Shown: positions 43,240 through 51,872, counted from the stretch's first letter. The stretch: 64,000 nt of DNA from JAYFNU01 sp034933305 (GCA_034933305.1 JAYFNU010000002.1:1-64000), one strand, 5' to 3'. Translations and numbers: made by a program. Notes: generated by a model from the sequence alone, not told the origin.

Positions 43240-43644
43240 ATGATAAAATTAATCGTCGGCGAGAAGGGCTCGGGCAAGACCAAGACCATGATCGACATGA
43301 TCAACGAATCGGCCGAAAAAGCGGCGGGCACCATCGTTTGCATCGAAAAGGGCATGAAGTCGACCTACAACATCAAATCATCCGTGCGTCTCATCGATGT
43401 CGACGACTATGCCATCAAGGGCTACACGATGTTCTACGGCTTTTTCATGGGCGTCCTCGCCGGCGACTACGACATCGAGGAAGTGTACGTCGACGGCATC
43501 CTCAAGGTCGGCGATCACGATCTCGAGGGCCTCGCGAAGCTGCTCGACCAGGTCGACGAGCTGTCACGCGACAATCTCCGCGTCGTCTTCACCGTCTCCA
43601 CCGACGTCTCCAATCTCGGCGAGTGCTTCAAAAAATATCTCTGA
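43240..43644 (+). CDS. Unrecognised small P-loop protein
   Basis: 134 residues. Starts with IKLIVGEKGSGKTKTMIDMIN, a Walker A motif at residues 7-14, and later a hydrophobic strand ending VYVDGIL that could be Walker B. It is soluble and alpha/beta in pattern, with no other domain. I do not recognise the family, though twitch-like short ATPase proteins of this kind occur in Clostridia. CGGAGG ribosome binding site; co-transcribed with pgi. L32 follows from its own promoter. Confidence 0.75.
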   Translation: MIKLIVGEKGSGKTKTMIDMINESAEKAAGTIVCIEKGMKSTYNIKSSVRLIDVDDYAIKGYTMFYGFFMGVLAGDYDIEEVYVDGILKVGDHDLEGLAKLLDQVDELSRDNLRVVFTVSTDVSNLGECFKKYL

Positions 43645-43665
43645 GAAAAAAGCGGGCGCGACCCG

Positions 43666-43694
43666 TTGACATCGGCCGCTTTAATAGGTATAAT
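43666..43694 (+). promoter_or_regulatory. rpmF promoter
   Basis: TTGACA (43666-43671), 17 bp, TATAAT (43689-43694): full consensus, as expected for a ribosomal protein gene. The 75-base leader has no obvious structure. Confidence 0.9.
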
Positions 43695-43769
43695 ATTTAA
43701 GCACGCAATTTTGATGCAAATAACGTGACTGCTCACAAACGATAACCACACGATGAGGAGGTGCTAAAA

Positions 43770-43952
43770 GTGGCAGTACCCAAAAGAAGGATATCCAAGA
43801 CACGGCGCGACAAGCGGCGCTCCTCGGTGTGGAAGCTTCCCACGCCCGGCTTCGCGAAGTGCTCGCAGTGCGGCGAACTGATGGTCCCGCACAGAGTATG
43901 CGGCAATTGCGGCTATTACAAGGGCAAGGAAATCATCAACAAGGAAGCGTAA
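43770..43952 (+). CDS. rpmF: Ribosomal protein bL32
   Basis: 60 residues. AVPKRRISKTRRDKRRS followed by a zinc ribbon C-x2-C...C-x2-C (CSQC and CGNC) and YYKGKEI is bL32 of the zinc-binding type. The GTG start at 43770 is set by GAGGAGGTG six bases upstream, rather than TTG/ATG codons further up. The usual neighbours yceD and plsX are not here. Confidence 0.96.
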   Translation: MAVPKRRISKTRRDKRRSSVWKLPTPGFAKCSQCGELMVPHRVCGNCGYYKGKEIINKEA

Positions 43953-43956
43953 CAAA

Positions 43957-43993
43957 GAACAGGACGAGGATTCTCCTCGTCCTGTAATTTTAT
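43957..43993 (+). terminator. rpmF terminator
   Basis: ACAGGACGAGGA and TCCTCGTCCTGT with a three-base loop, then AATTTTA. Confidence 0.85.
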
Positions 43994-44060
43994 GCAAATA
44001 TAATTTCAGCGGGGGAGCGATGCCCGCGCGCACGCCTGCGATAGGGCGGCCGCGCGGCGG

Positions 44061-44250
44061 ACGATGTGCGCAGGGCGCGCGAACGGGCATAACTTATTTG
44101 AACGGTGTGCGCCGGGCGTGCGAATGGGTAATTTTTGTTCGAATGATGTGCATAGGGCGCGCAAACTGGAAAGCCTTTTCGAGTGATGTGCGCTGGGCGC
44201 CCGAATGGGAAATTTTCATCCGAACGATGTGCACAGGGCGCCCGAATGGG
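44061..44250. repeat. Tandem repeat, five units of 40-41 bp
   Basis: Units begin near 44061, 44102, 44143, 44183 and 44224 and follow the pattern a-c-g-a-t-GTGCgcaGGGCGcgCGAAtGGG followed by a variable AT-rich tail. Identity between units is about 70-80% by eye. Open reading frames across it are by-products of the period and have no ribosome binding site or known domain. Confidence 0.75.
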
Positions 44251-44257
44251 AGCGGAG

Positions 44258-44352
44258 GTCGTACTTTTCTGCGAGAAAAGTACCAAACGCGTGGGGGCTT
44301 CCGATGGCCCCCACACCCCTCGGCGGTTCAGGGTGTGACCACACCCTGAAAA
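44258..44352. repeat. Cluster of three strong hairpins
   Basis: GTACTTTTC/GAGAAAAGTAC (44261-44283), GTGGGGGC/GCCCCCAC (44291-44314) and TTCAGGGTGTG/CACACCCTGAA (44327-44350) follow each other with almost no spacing. None has a T-run. The arrangement looks like a mobile extragenic palindrome rather than terminators. Confidence 0.65.
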
Positions 44353-44404
44353 CCCCGCCGCGCAAACGCCTCCGTAAACTGTGACCGTTTGCGCTGGTTT
44401 GCCT

Positions 44405-44845
44405 CTTCTTTAATTGGTTTTCCCTTCGCTTCGGGAAACGGAACGGCGGAAGCTTTGCCGCCGGAAAAATTACAGAACGCAGCGCCTCGGTTTTTGTTCA
44501 CGCCGGTTTTTGTCTTCTTTAATCGGTTCGTCCCTTCGCTTCGGGAAACGGAACGGCGGGAAATTTGCCGCCGGGAAAATTATAAAATTCAGCGCTTCTG
44601 TCTTTTATGTTCTCCGGTTTTACTTTTCTATAATCGGTTCGCCCTTTCGCTTCGGGAAGCGGGGCGCGGGCGCTTTGGCGCTGGGGAGATTACAGAGCTC
44701 AGCGGCCTCTGTTTTTTGCTTTCGCCGGTTTTTGTCTTCTTTAATCGGTTCTTCCCGTCGCTTCGGGAAACGGAACGGCGTGAACTTTTGCGGCGGGAGG
44801 TTTTGCGGTACTCAGCCGCCGGCGGTTGCCGGCGGCGCTGATTTC
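44405..44845. repeat. Tandem repeat, four units of about 110 bp
   Basis: Units start near 44405, 44514, 44623 and 44735 with cTTCTTTAATcGGTT, then CCCTTCGCTTCGGG (hairpin), AACGGAACGGCGG..TTTGCCGCC (hairpin), then AAAATTACAGAaC-CAGCG and a T-rich end. Reading frames crossing the array translate the same motif in different frames, so it is not protein-coding in any consistent way. Nothing else is seen up to the gene at 44990. Confidence 0.75.
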
Positions 44846-44989
44846 ACGGCTGCTTATTGAGATTTTCCCGTTCCGCTTTCGCGGGCGGGGGAGCTCTGTG
44901 TCCCCGCGCCGGCCCGAAAACAAATTGGCGCTACAAAATCAGCGGATTTTCGTATATACTATTCTATAGAATCGTTTTGGAGGCGCATC

Positions 44990-46285
44990 GTGGCGGTCAG
45001 GATCACCGGCGTTGAAAAGAACAGCATAGGGCAGGCGCTGGGCATCCGCAGCGGCGACGTGCTCACCGACATCGACGGGCACGCCGTCAACGACGTGCTC
45101 GATTACGGCTTTTATACCGCGGCCGAGCGACTGACGCTGTGCGTCGCGCGCGGCGGCAGGCGGCGGGAGTTCGACGTCGAGAAAGAGGAGGACGAGGATC
45201 TCGGCCTCGCGTTCGAGACCTTTCTCATGGACGAGCAGCGCAGCTGCGCGAACGACTGCATTTTCTGCTTTGTCAACCAGCTCCCGCCGGGTCTGCGGGA
45301 CACGCTGTATTTCAAGGACGACGACGAGCGGCTGTCGTTTCTGTTCGGCAACTATGTGACGCTCACCAACATGAACGACCGCGAGATCGAGCGCATCATC
45401 GACATGAAGGTGTCGCCCATCAACGTGTCGGTGCACACGACCGACCCGGCGCTGCGCAGCGCGATGATGGGCAACCGCTTCGCGGGGGAAAAGCTGCGCT
45501 ATCTCTATCGGCTCGCCGAAGCGGGCGTCGAGATCAACTGCCAGATCGTGCTGTGCCGCGGGGTCAACGACGGCGACGCGCTGCGCGCGACGCTCGCCAA
45601 ACTGACGTCGCTGCAGCCGTCGGTGCGCTCGATCGCCTGCGTGCCGGCGGGGCTCACCGCCTTCCGCGCGGGCCTGCCCGCGATCACGCCCTACGACCGC
45701 GAAAGCGCCCTCGAGGTCCTTCGCGTCATCGAAGAGGCGCAGGCGCGCTGCCGCGCCGCGGGCGGGACGGCGCTCGTGTATCCGGCGGATGAGTTTTTCC
45801 TGCTCGCGGGCAGGGACGTCCCCGGCTGCGCGTATTACGACGAGATGCTGCAGCTCGAGAACGGCGTGGGCATGCTCGCGCTGCTGCGGCAGGAATTTTT
45901 CGACGCGCTCGGCGCGCCGGGACCGATCGCGCCGGCGAACGTCGATATCGTCACCGGCGAGGCGGCGGCGCCGTCGCTCGGCGCGCTCGCGGCCGCGGCG
46001 CAGGAGAAGAATCCGGGTCTTCGCTGCGCGGTGCATGCCGTGAAGAATGAATTTTTCGGCGGCAACGTCATCGTCAGCGGCCTCGTGACCGCGACGGACA
46101 TCGTCCGGCAGCTCGCCGGGCGGCTCGGCGGCGACCGCGTGCTGCTGCCCGACGATATGCTGCGCAGCGAGGGAGACATGTTTCTCGACAGCGTGACGGT
46201 CGAAGAGCTCTCGCGGGAGCTCGGGAAGGACATCGCGGTGCTCAGCGGCGGCGCACAGCTCGCCGACGCACTGCTGGGAAGGTGA
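44990..46285 (+). CDS. DUF512 radical SAM protein with PDZ domain
   Basis: 431 residues. Residues 1-75 form a PDZ-like domain (ITGVEKNSIGQALGIRSGDVLTDIDG). Then a radical SAM motif C-x3-C-x2-C in CANDCIFCFVNQLPPGLRDTLYFKDDDERLSFLFGNYVTLTN, and the C-terminal DUF512 domain ending GNVIVSGLVTATDI...LPDDMLRSEGDMFLD. This gene sits before der in most Clostridia; its substrate is unknown. GTG start with TGGAGG. A TATACT lies at 44955 but lacks a clear -35. Confidence 0.93.
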   Translation: MAVRITGVEKNSIGQALGIRSGDVLTDIDGHAVNDVLDYGFYTAAERLTLCVARGGRRREFDVEKEEDEDLGLAFETFLMDEQRSCANDCIFCFVNQLPPGLRDTLYFKDDDERLSFLFGNYVTLTNMNDREIERIIDMKVSPINVSVHTTDPALRSAMMGNRFAGEKLRYLYRLAEAGVEINCQIVLCRGVNDGDALRATLAKLTSLQPSVRSIACVPAGLTAFRAGLPAITPYDRESALEVLRVIEEAQARCRAAGGTALVYPADEFFLLAGRDVPGCAYYDEMLQLENGVGMLALLRQEFFDALGAPGPIAPANVDIVTGEAAAPSLGALAAAAQEKNPGLRCAVHAVKNEFFGGNVIVSGLVTATDIVRQLAGRLGGDRVLLPDDMLRSEGDMFLDSVTVEELSRELGKDIAVLSGGAQLADALLGR

Positions 46286-46289
46286 AAGA

Positions 46290-47615
46290 ATGGCTAAACA
46301 GGTCGTGGCCGTCGTCGGACGGCCGAACGTCGGCAAATCGACGCTTTTCAACAAACTCATCGGCGAACGGCGCGCCATCGTGGACGACACGCCCGGCGTG
46401 ACGCGCGACCGCATCTACGGCGAGTGCGAATGGCAGCGCTACCGCTTCATGCTCATCGATACGGGCGGCATCGAGACGGGCAGCGATGACGAGATCCTCG
46501 TGCACATCCGCGAACAGGCGCAGCTCGCCATCGACATGGCGGACGTCATCCTGATGGTCTGCGATGTGCGCGCGGGCGTCACCGCCGCCGACACGGAGAT
46601 CGCTTCGATGCTGCGCAAGAGCGGACGGCCCATCGTCCTGTGCGTCAACAAGTGCGACGCGACGGGCGAGCCGCCCATGGAGCTGTATGACTTCTACTCC
46701 CTTGCGCTCGGCGAGCCGTACCCCGTATCGTCCGTGCACGGCCACGGGACGGGCGATCTGCTCGACGCGGTGTGCGCCTATCTCAAGCCCGTCGACGCCG
46801 AGGCCGAGGATGCCGGCGAGATCCGCGTCGCCGTCATCGGCAAGCCGAACGCCGGAAAATCCTCGCTCGTCAACCGCGTGCTCGGCGAGCAGCGCATGAT
46901 CGTCTCCGAGGTGTCGGGGACGACGCGCGACGCCGTCGACGCGCCGGTGGAAAACGAATACGGGCGCTTCGTCTTTATCGACACCGCGGGCATGCGCAAG
47001 AAGGGGAACATCCGCGACGACGTGGAACGGTACAGCGTCGTGCGCGCGCTCGCGGCGGTCGACCGGGCCGACGTGTGCGTCATCATGGTCGACGCGACCG
47101 AGGGCTGCACGGAGCAGGACACCAAGGTCGCCGGCTACGCGCATGAACAGGGCAAGGGTTGCATCATCGCCGTCAACAAGTGGGATCTCGTCGAGAAAGA
47201 CGGCAGGACGATGGACGCCGAGCGCAAAAAATACGAGCAGGGCTTCAGCTTTATGAGCTACGCGCCGATCATCTTTATTTCCGCAAAGACCGGCCAGCGC
47301 GTCGACCGGCTGTTCGAGCTCATCAAATATGTCGACGAGCAGAATTCCATGCGCGTCACGACGGGCATGCTCAACGAGCTGCTCGCGCGCGCCGTCGCGC
47401 GGGTGCAGCCGCCGTCGGACAAGGGAAAGCGGCTCAAGATCTATTACATCACGCAGCCGTCGACGCGTCCGCCGACGTTTGTCTGCTTCGTCAACAGCGC
47501 CGATCTGTTCCACTTCTCCTACAAGCGCTATCTCGAGAACCAGATCCGGGAGACCTTCGGCCTCGAGGGGACGCCCGTGCGCATGATCGTGCGGGAGAGG
47601 GGAGACAAGGTATGA
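46290..47615 (+). CDS. der: Ribosome assembly GTPase Der (EngA)
   Basis: 441 residues with two GTPase domains in tandem: first GRPNVGKSTLFNKL, DTPGV, NKCD; second GKPNAGKSSLVNRV, DTAGM, NKWD; then the KH-like domain (LKIYYITQPSTRPPTFVCFVN). Essential for 50S subunit assembly. ATG four bases after the DUF512 stop behind GGGAAGG. plsY overlaps its end, the standard DUF512-der-plsY order. Confidence 0.97.
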   Translation: MAKQVVAVVGRPNVGKSTLFNKLIGERRAIVDDTPGVTRDRIYGECEWQRYRFMLIDTGGIETGSDDEILVHIREQAQLAIDMADVILMVCDVRAGVTAADTEIASMLRKSGRPIVLCVNKCDATGEPPMELYDFYSLALGEPYPVSSVHGHGTGDLLDAVCAYLKPVDAEAEDAGEIRVAVIGKPNAGKSSLVNRVLGEQRMIVSEVSGTTRDAVDAPVENEYGRFVFIDTAGMRKKGNIRDDVERYSVVRALAAVDRADVCVIMVDATEGCTEQDTKVAGYAHEQGKGCIIAVNKWDLVEKDGRTMDAERKKYEQGFSFMSYAPIIFISAKTGQRVDRLFELIKYVDEQNSMRVTTGMLNELLARAVARVQPPSDKGKRLKIYYITQPSTRPPTFVCFVNSADLFHFSYKRYLENQIRETFGLEGTPVRMIVRERGDKV

Positions 47616-48247
47616 CGGCCGTCACTGCCTACGGGCTGACCGCGCTCGGCGCCTATCTGCTGGGCTCGCTGTGCTTCGGCATCATTTTCACCCGGCTGTT
47701 CGCGCACGAGGACATCCGCTCGAAGGGCAGCGGCAACGCCGGCATGACCAACGTACTGCGCTCGGTCGGCCTTCGCGCGGGCGCGCTCACGGGCGTCGGC
47801 GACTTCGCAAAGGGCGTCGCAGCCCTCGTGCTCGGGCGCGCCATCTTCCTGTCGGCCGGCCTCGATCCGCAGACGGGGGCCTACGTCGCCGCCTTCGGGG
47901 CGCTCGCGGGGCACCTGTTCCCGCTGTACTTCGGCTTCCGGGGCGGCAAGGGCGTCATGACGTCGGCGGGCATTCTGCTGGTGCTCAATCCGCTGCTGCT
48001 CGTCGTGCTCGGCTGCGTTTTCGCGCTGGTCTTCGCGCTGTCGAAGATCGTGTCGCTCGCGTCGCTCGCGGCGGCGCTGTGCTTCCCCATTGCGAACTTC
48101 GTCGCCTGCACCCTCTCCGGAACGGAGCGGACGGTGTCGACGATCGTCGCCGCGGCCATGGCCGCGCTCGTGTTCTGGTCGCACCGCGCCAATATCCGGC
48201 GGCTCGCGAACGGCACGGAGAAGCGCCTCGAGATCAATAAAAAGTAG
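47612..48247 (+). CDS. plsY: Acyl-phosphate glycerol-3-phosphate acyltransferase
   Basis: 211 residues, five membrane segments. Conserved PlsY motifs: SKGSGNAGMTNVLRSVG (motif 1), GALAGHLFPLYFGFRGGKGVMTSAG (motif 2) and HRANIRRLANGTE (motif 3). Moves the acyl chain from acyl phosphate to glycerol 3-phosphate, first step of phospholipid synthesis. ATG overlaps the der stop. Ends in TAG and is followed by a terminator. Confidence 0.95.
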   Translation: MTAVTAYGLTALGAYLLGSLCFGIIFTRLFAHEDIRSKGSGNAGMTNVLRSVGLRAGALTGVGDFAKGVAALVLGRAIFLSAGLDPQTGAYVAAFGALAGHLFPLYFGFRGGKGVMTSAGILLVLNPLLLVVLGCVFALVFALSKIVSLASLAAALCFPIANFVACTLSGTERTVSTIVAAAMAALVFWSHRANIRRLANGTEKRLEINKK

Positions 48248-48253
48248 CGCATG

Positions 48254-48295
48254 CGCGGGTCGGCCGGCTTCATAAGCGGCGGACCCGCGATTTTT
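48254..48295 (+). terminator. Terminator after plsY
   Basis: CGCGGGTC...GACCCGCG stem with inner pairing GCCGGCTT/AAGCGGC, then GATTTTT. Confidence 0.8.
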
Positions 48296-48362
48296 ACAAA
48301 AAAAACAAATTGCAGACAAAATTACGCTCTGTAATATTTCAGCCCGGCGCGCGGCTTCCGTA

Positions 48363-48391
48363 TTGTCCGCGCCGGGCAAAAATGGTATGAT
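48363..48391 (+). promoter_or_regulatory. ppa promoter
   Basis: TTGTCC (48363-48368), 17 bp, TATGAT (48386-48391). A GC-rich inverted repeat GCCCGGCGCG/CGCGCCGGGC (48342-48377) spans the -35 and could hinder or regulate binding. Confidence 0.65.
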
Positions 48392-48417
48392 AAGAAAAAG
48401 CGTTTGAGGAGTGCAAA

Positions 48418-48966
48418 ATGAATATCTGGCATGACATCGATCCCGCGCGCGTCCAGCCCGAAAGCTTCGCCGCCGTCATCGAGATCCCCAAGGGCGGCAA
48501 GATCAAATATGAGCTCGACAAGGAGACGGGTCTGCTGCGTCTCGACCGCATCCTTTACACGGCGACGCACTATCCCGAGAACTACGGCTTTATCCCGCAC
48601 ACCTATGCGGACGACCTCGATCCGCTCGACGTGCTCGTCATCTGCACCGAGCCGATGGTGCCGCTGTCGATCGTGCAGTGCTATCCCATCGGCGTCGTGA
48701 CGATGCTCGACGGCGGCAAGAACGACGAAAAGATCATCGCCGTCCCGTTCTCCGATCCGATGTACAACGGCTACCGCGACATCGAAGCTCTGCCGTCGCA
48801 CATGTTCAAGCAGATCGAGCATTTCTTTTCCGTCTACAAGGACCTCGAGGGCAAGGAGACGGCCGTCAACCCCGTGGAGGGCCGCGGCCGCGCCGTCAAG
48901 GTCATCGAGGAGGCCATCAAGAGCTACACGCAGAAATTCGGTGAGGAGGCGCCGCCCGCGAAATGA
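48418..48966 (+). CDS. ppa: Inorganic pyrophosphatase, family I
   Basis: 182 residues. Family I (soluble) signature: EIPKGGKIKYELDKETGLLRLDR, YPENYGFIPHTYADDLDPLDVLV (the D-x-D-x2-D metal site), and ELPSHMFKQIEHFFSVYKDLEGK. Hydrolyses pyrophosphate and drives biosynthetic reactions. ATG behind GAGGAG. Overlaps rmuC by ATGA. Confidence 0.96.
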   Translation: MNIWHDIDPARVQPESFAAVIEIPKGGKIKYELDKETGLLRLDRILYTATHYPENYGFIPHTYADDLDPLDVLVICTEPMVPLSIVQCYPIGVVTMLDGGKNDEKIIAVPFSDPMYNGYRDIEALPSHMFKQIEHFFSVYKDLEGKETAVNPVEGRGRAVKVIEEAIKSYTQKFGEEAPPAK

Positions 48967-50246
48967 GTGCGAGTGAGATCCTGCTGCTGTGCATAGCGGT
49001 GCTGTCCGGTGTCGCCGTCGCGCTGCTCGTCGTCGTGCTGTTCCGCGTGTCCGGACGGAACGATTACGACGAGCTGACGGAGACGCTTCGCCGCGAGGTG
49101 CTCGGGGAGCAGCGCGAATCCCGCAAGGAGACCGTCGCGAACCTCAACGCCATGTCGGAGATGCTCAACACGTCGCTGCAGGGGGCGTTTACCCGGCAGG
49201 ACGCGCGGCTCGACGCGATGACGAAGACGATGACCGACAGCCTCGGCGCGGTCAACGAGCGGTTCAAGAGCTTTTCGGTCGAGAGCGAGCAGCGGCTCGA
49301 CAACATGCGCACGACGATGGAGAACCGCCTCGCCGCGCTGCAGGAGGACAACAGCAAAAAACTCGAGAAGATGCGCGAGACCGTCGACGAGAAGCTGCAG
49401 AAGACGCTCGAGGACAAGATCGGACAGTCGTTCCGGCTCGTCAGCGAGCGGCTCGAGCAGGTCTACAAGGGGCTCGGCGAGATGCAGACGCTCGCGGCGG
49501 GCGTCGGCGACCTCAAGAAGGTGCTGTCGAACGTCAAGACCCGCGGCATCCTCGGCGAGATCCAGCTCGGCGCCATCCTCGAGCAGATGATGGCCCGCGA
49601 GCAGTACGCCGAGAACGTCGCCACCAAGCAGGGGAGCCGCGACGTCGTCGAGTACGCCGTGCGCCTGCCGTCGGAGGACGGCAGCGTCACCTATTTGCCC
49701 ATCGACGCGAAATTCCCGCTCGACACCTACGGGGCGCTGATGGACGCGTACGATGCGGGCGAGCCGTCCGGCATCGAGTTTGCCGCCAAGCAGCTTGAAA
49801 ACCGCATCAAAATGGAAGCGAAGGACATTCGCGACAAATACATTGATCCGCCCAACACGACGGATTTCGCCATCATGTTCCTGCCCATCGAGGGCCTGTA
49901 CGCGGAGGTCGTGCGCCGCGGCATGGTGGAGACGCTCAGCCGCGACTACAAGGTGACGATCGCCGGCCCGACCACGATGGCCGCGCTGCTCAACAGCCTG
50001 CAGATGGGCTTTAAGACGCTCGCCATCCAGAAGCGGTCGGGCGAGGTCTGGAAGGTGCTCGGCGCCGTCAAGACGGAGTTCGACAACTTTGCCGAGGTGC
50101 TCTCCGCGACGCAGCAGCGCCTCAACCAGGCCAACACCGAGCTCGACAAGCTCGTGGGCGTGCGCACGCGCCAGATCCAGCGTCGGCTCAAGGACGTCTC
50201 GTCGGCCACGGCCTGCGACGACGACCAGCCCGCCATCGGCGAATAA
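48963..50246 (+). CDS. rmuC: DNA recombination protein RmuC
   Basis: 427 residues. One N-terminal membrane helix (about 5-26), a long coiled coil (about 35-170), then the RmuC nuclease-like domain (VKTRGILGEIQLGAILEQMM, LPIDAKFPLDTYGALMDA, FLPIEGLYAEVVRRGM, GPTTMAALLNSLQMGFKTLAIQKRS). RmuC limits DNA inversion and rearrangement. Coupled to ppa, an unusual partner. Ends before a strong terminator. Confidence 0.95.
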   Translation: MSASEILLLCIAVLSGVAVALLVVVLFRVSGRNDYDELTETLRREVLGEQRESRKETVANLNAMSEMLNTSLQGAFTRQDARLDAMTKTMTDSLGAVNERFKSFSVESEQRLDNMRTTMENRLAALQEDNSKKLEKMRETVDEKLQKTLEDKIGQSFRLVSERLEQVYKGLGEMQTLAAGVGDLKKVLSNVKTRGILGEIQLGAILEQMMAREQYAENVATKQGSRDVVEYAVRLPSEDGSVTYLPIDAKFPLDTYGALMDAYDAGEPSGIEFAAKQLENRIKMEAKDIRDKYIDPPNTTDFAIMFLPIEGLYAEVVRRGMVETLSRDYKVTIAGPTTMAALLNSLQMGFKTLAIQKRSGEVWKVLGAVKTEFDNFAEVLSATQQRLNQANTELDKLVGVRTRQIQRRLKDVSSATACDDDQPAIGE

Positions 50247-50255
50247 AAAAGAAGA

Positions 50256-50298
50256 CCGCGGTCCGGACCGCTTCGGCAGGTCCGGGCCGCCTTTTTTG
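50256..50298 (+). terminator. Terminator after rmuC
   Basis: GCGGTCCGGACC and GGTCCGGGCCGC (one wobble), nine-base loop, CTTTTTT. Confidence 0.9.
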
Positions 50299-50325
50299 CG
50301 GCGGACAGAATTTACAATTCCTATA

Positions 50326-50353
50326 TTTACATTAAAGGCCGATGTGATATAAT
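50326..50353 (+). promoter_or_regulatory. Promoter of flippase-like gene
   Basis: TTTACA (50326-50331), 16 bp, TATAAT (50348-50353). The leader to the start codon is about 100 bases. Confidence 0.75.
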
Positions 50354-50462
50354 TGCAGAACAGCGAAGGACGCCCCTGCGGCACAGTCTGTGATCCCCGG
50401 AAGGCCCCGCCGCAGGTTCTTTTTCCCGATCGTCTCAAATAGAATATACAGGAGAAATCTTT

Positions 50463-51689
50463 ATGCCGAGTTCTGTCACCGGGGACATGTCCGCAAAGCA
50501 GCCGCGGCGCCAGCTGTTGAAGCCGGAGTACGGCGGCCGTCGTTATATAGGAAGAAAAGAGTCGGCCCGCGCACTTTCCGAAGGGCCGCAGGGACGGCCG
50601 GAGATGAAACAGATCAAAAAGAACAGCCACTTGTTCGGCAAGCTGTTTTTGCTTGCCCTCATGGCCGTTACCTTTTATGTCACATTCAAGAATACCCCCG
50701 CGAGCGAGATCCTCGACGCGCTCTCGGAAGTCAACGCCTGGTGGATCGCGGCGGGCGTGCTCGTCATGTGCCTGAGCATCCTGTTTCAGGCGCTGGCGCT
50801 CGGCGCGCCGTTCGAGCTGTTCGGCCGCAGGCTGCCGCTCAAGCGCAAGCTCGATTATGCGCTCGCCGGCTTCTTCTTCAGCGCCGTCACGCCCTCCTCG
50901 ACGGGCGGACAGCCCATGCAGATCTATTACATGTGCCGCGATAATCTGCGCGTGTCGCACGTGTCGATCTCGATGCTGCTCGCGAACCTTTCCTACCAGA
51001 TCACGGTGCTCGTGCTCGGCGCGGGCATGTTCATCGTCAAATACAAATATGTGACGGAGCACCTCAGCGGCTTCGGCGCGCTCGTCTTTTTCGGCATCAT
51101 CATGAACCTGCTGCTGATGATCGCCATTTGCTTCGCGCTGTTTTCCAAGCGCTTTGCGCCGATGGCGGCGGATAAGATCATCGGGCTGCTCGCGAAGCTG
51201 CGCCTCGTTCGCAACGGGGACAAAGTCCGCGCGCGCGTGCACGCCCAGATGCAGGAATATCAGACCTGCGCGGCGGCTGTGCGCACGCACCCGCGGCTGT
51301 TCTGGGAGCCGTTCATCTATACCTTCCTGCAGATGCTCACCAACTACTCCGTGCCGTTCTTCGTCTATAAGGCATTTTCGCTCACCGGCGCGACAGCCTT
51401 CGACCTTATCGCGCTCGAGTCGGTATTGTTTATCGCGGTTTCCTTCCTGCCGCTGCCCGGCGCCATGGGCGCGAGCGAGAGCGGATTCGTGCGCCTGTTC
51501 AAGACTTTCTTCACCGAACAGACGGTCGTGCCCGCGATGCTGTTGTCCCGCTCCGTCAGCTTTTATCTCATGCTCATCGTCAGCGGCATCGATGTGACCG
51601 GCATGCAGGCGCGCCGTCCGGACGCATCGCGCCGCCGGCTGCATCTGCGCCGCTCGCCCATGCCGCCCGCGCTGGACGCCGCCGAATAG
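50463..51689 (+). CDS. UPF0104/MprF-type flippase-like membrane protein
   Basis: 408 residues with seven to eight hydrophobic segments and motifs of the lysylphosphatidylglycerol-synthase membrane domain: LGAPFELFGRRLPLKRKLDYALAGFFFSAVTPSSTGGQPMQIYYM and SFLPLPGAMGASESGFVRLF. No synthetase domain is attached, so it is a stand-alone lipid or glycolipid flippase-like protein. Start at ATG 50463 with CAGGAGAAA; this gives a 47-residue charged cytoplasmic tail before MKQIKKN. Ends in TAG. C-terminus is basic. Confidence 0.85.
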   Translation: MPSSVTGDMSAKQPRRQLLKPEYGGRRYIGRKESARALSEGPQGRPEMKQIKKNSHLFGKLFLLALMAVTFYVTFKNTPASEILDALSEVNAWWIAAGVLVMCLSILFQALALGAPFELFGRRLPLKRKLDYALAGFFFSAVTPSSTGGQPMQIYYMCRDNLRVSHVSISMLLANLSYQITVLVLGAGMFIVKYKYVTEHLSGFGALVFFGIIMNLLLMIAICFALFSKRFAPMAADKIIGLLAKLRLVRNGDKVRARVHAQMQEYQTCAAAVRTHPRLFWEPFIYTFLQMLTNYSVPFFVYKAFSLTGATAFDLIALESVLFIAVSFLPLPGAMGASESGFVRLFKTFFTEQTVVPAMLLSRSVSFYLMLIVSGIDVTGMQARRPDASRRRLHLRRSPMPPALDAAE

Positions 51690-51734
51690 CGGACGGACAG
51701 GCGCCCGCCGCCGAGCCGAAACGCATAAAAATGG

Positions 51735-51763
51735 TTGACACCGCATGATCGCGATGTTATAAT
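51735..51763 (+). promoter_or_regulatory. tRNA-Leu promoter
   Basis: TTGACA (51735-51740), 17 bp, TATAAT (51758-51763), 22 bp before the tRNA. Confidence 0.9.
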
Positions 51764-51784
51764 AATTTTCGCGGCTGATCCTCT

Positions 51785-51868
51785 GCGAGTGTGCTGGAAT
51801 TGGCAGACAGGCACGTTTGAGGGGCGTGTGTCTATGACGTACGAGTTCAAATCTCGTCACTCGCACCA
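51785..51868 (+). tRNA. tRNA-Leu (anticodon GAG)
   Basis: 84 bases with encoded CCA. Acceptor stem GCGAGTG/CACTCGC, D arm CTGGAATTGGCAGACAGG, anticodon arm CACGT-TTGAGGG-GCGTG giving GAG for CUC/CUU codons, a long variable arm (TGTCTATGACGT) typical of tRNA-Leu, and T arm ACGAG-TTCAAAT-CTCGT. An integrase gene lies just downstream. Confidence 0.97.
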
Positions 51869-51872
51869 CGCT

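Noticed and set aside
44061..44250. CRISPR array
   Set aside because: The repeat-like part diverges between units, tails are short and similar, and no cas genes are near.
44389..44860. Two 150-residue frames with repeats of RFVPSLRETERRE and SLRFGKRNGG
   Set aside because: They are two reading frames of the same 110 bp DNA repeat and neither has a ribosome binding site or known domain; the units contain indels that shift frame between copies.
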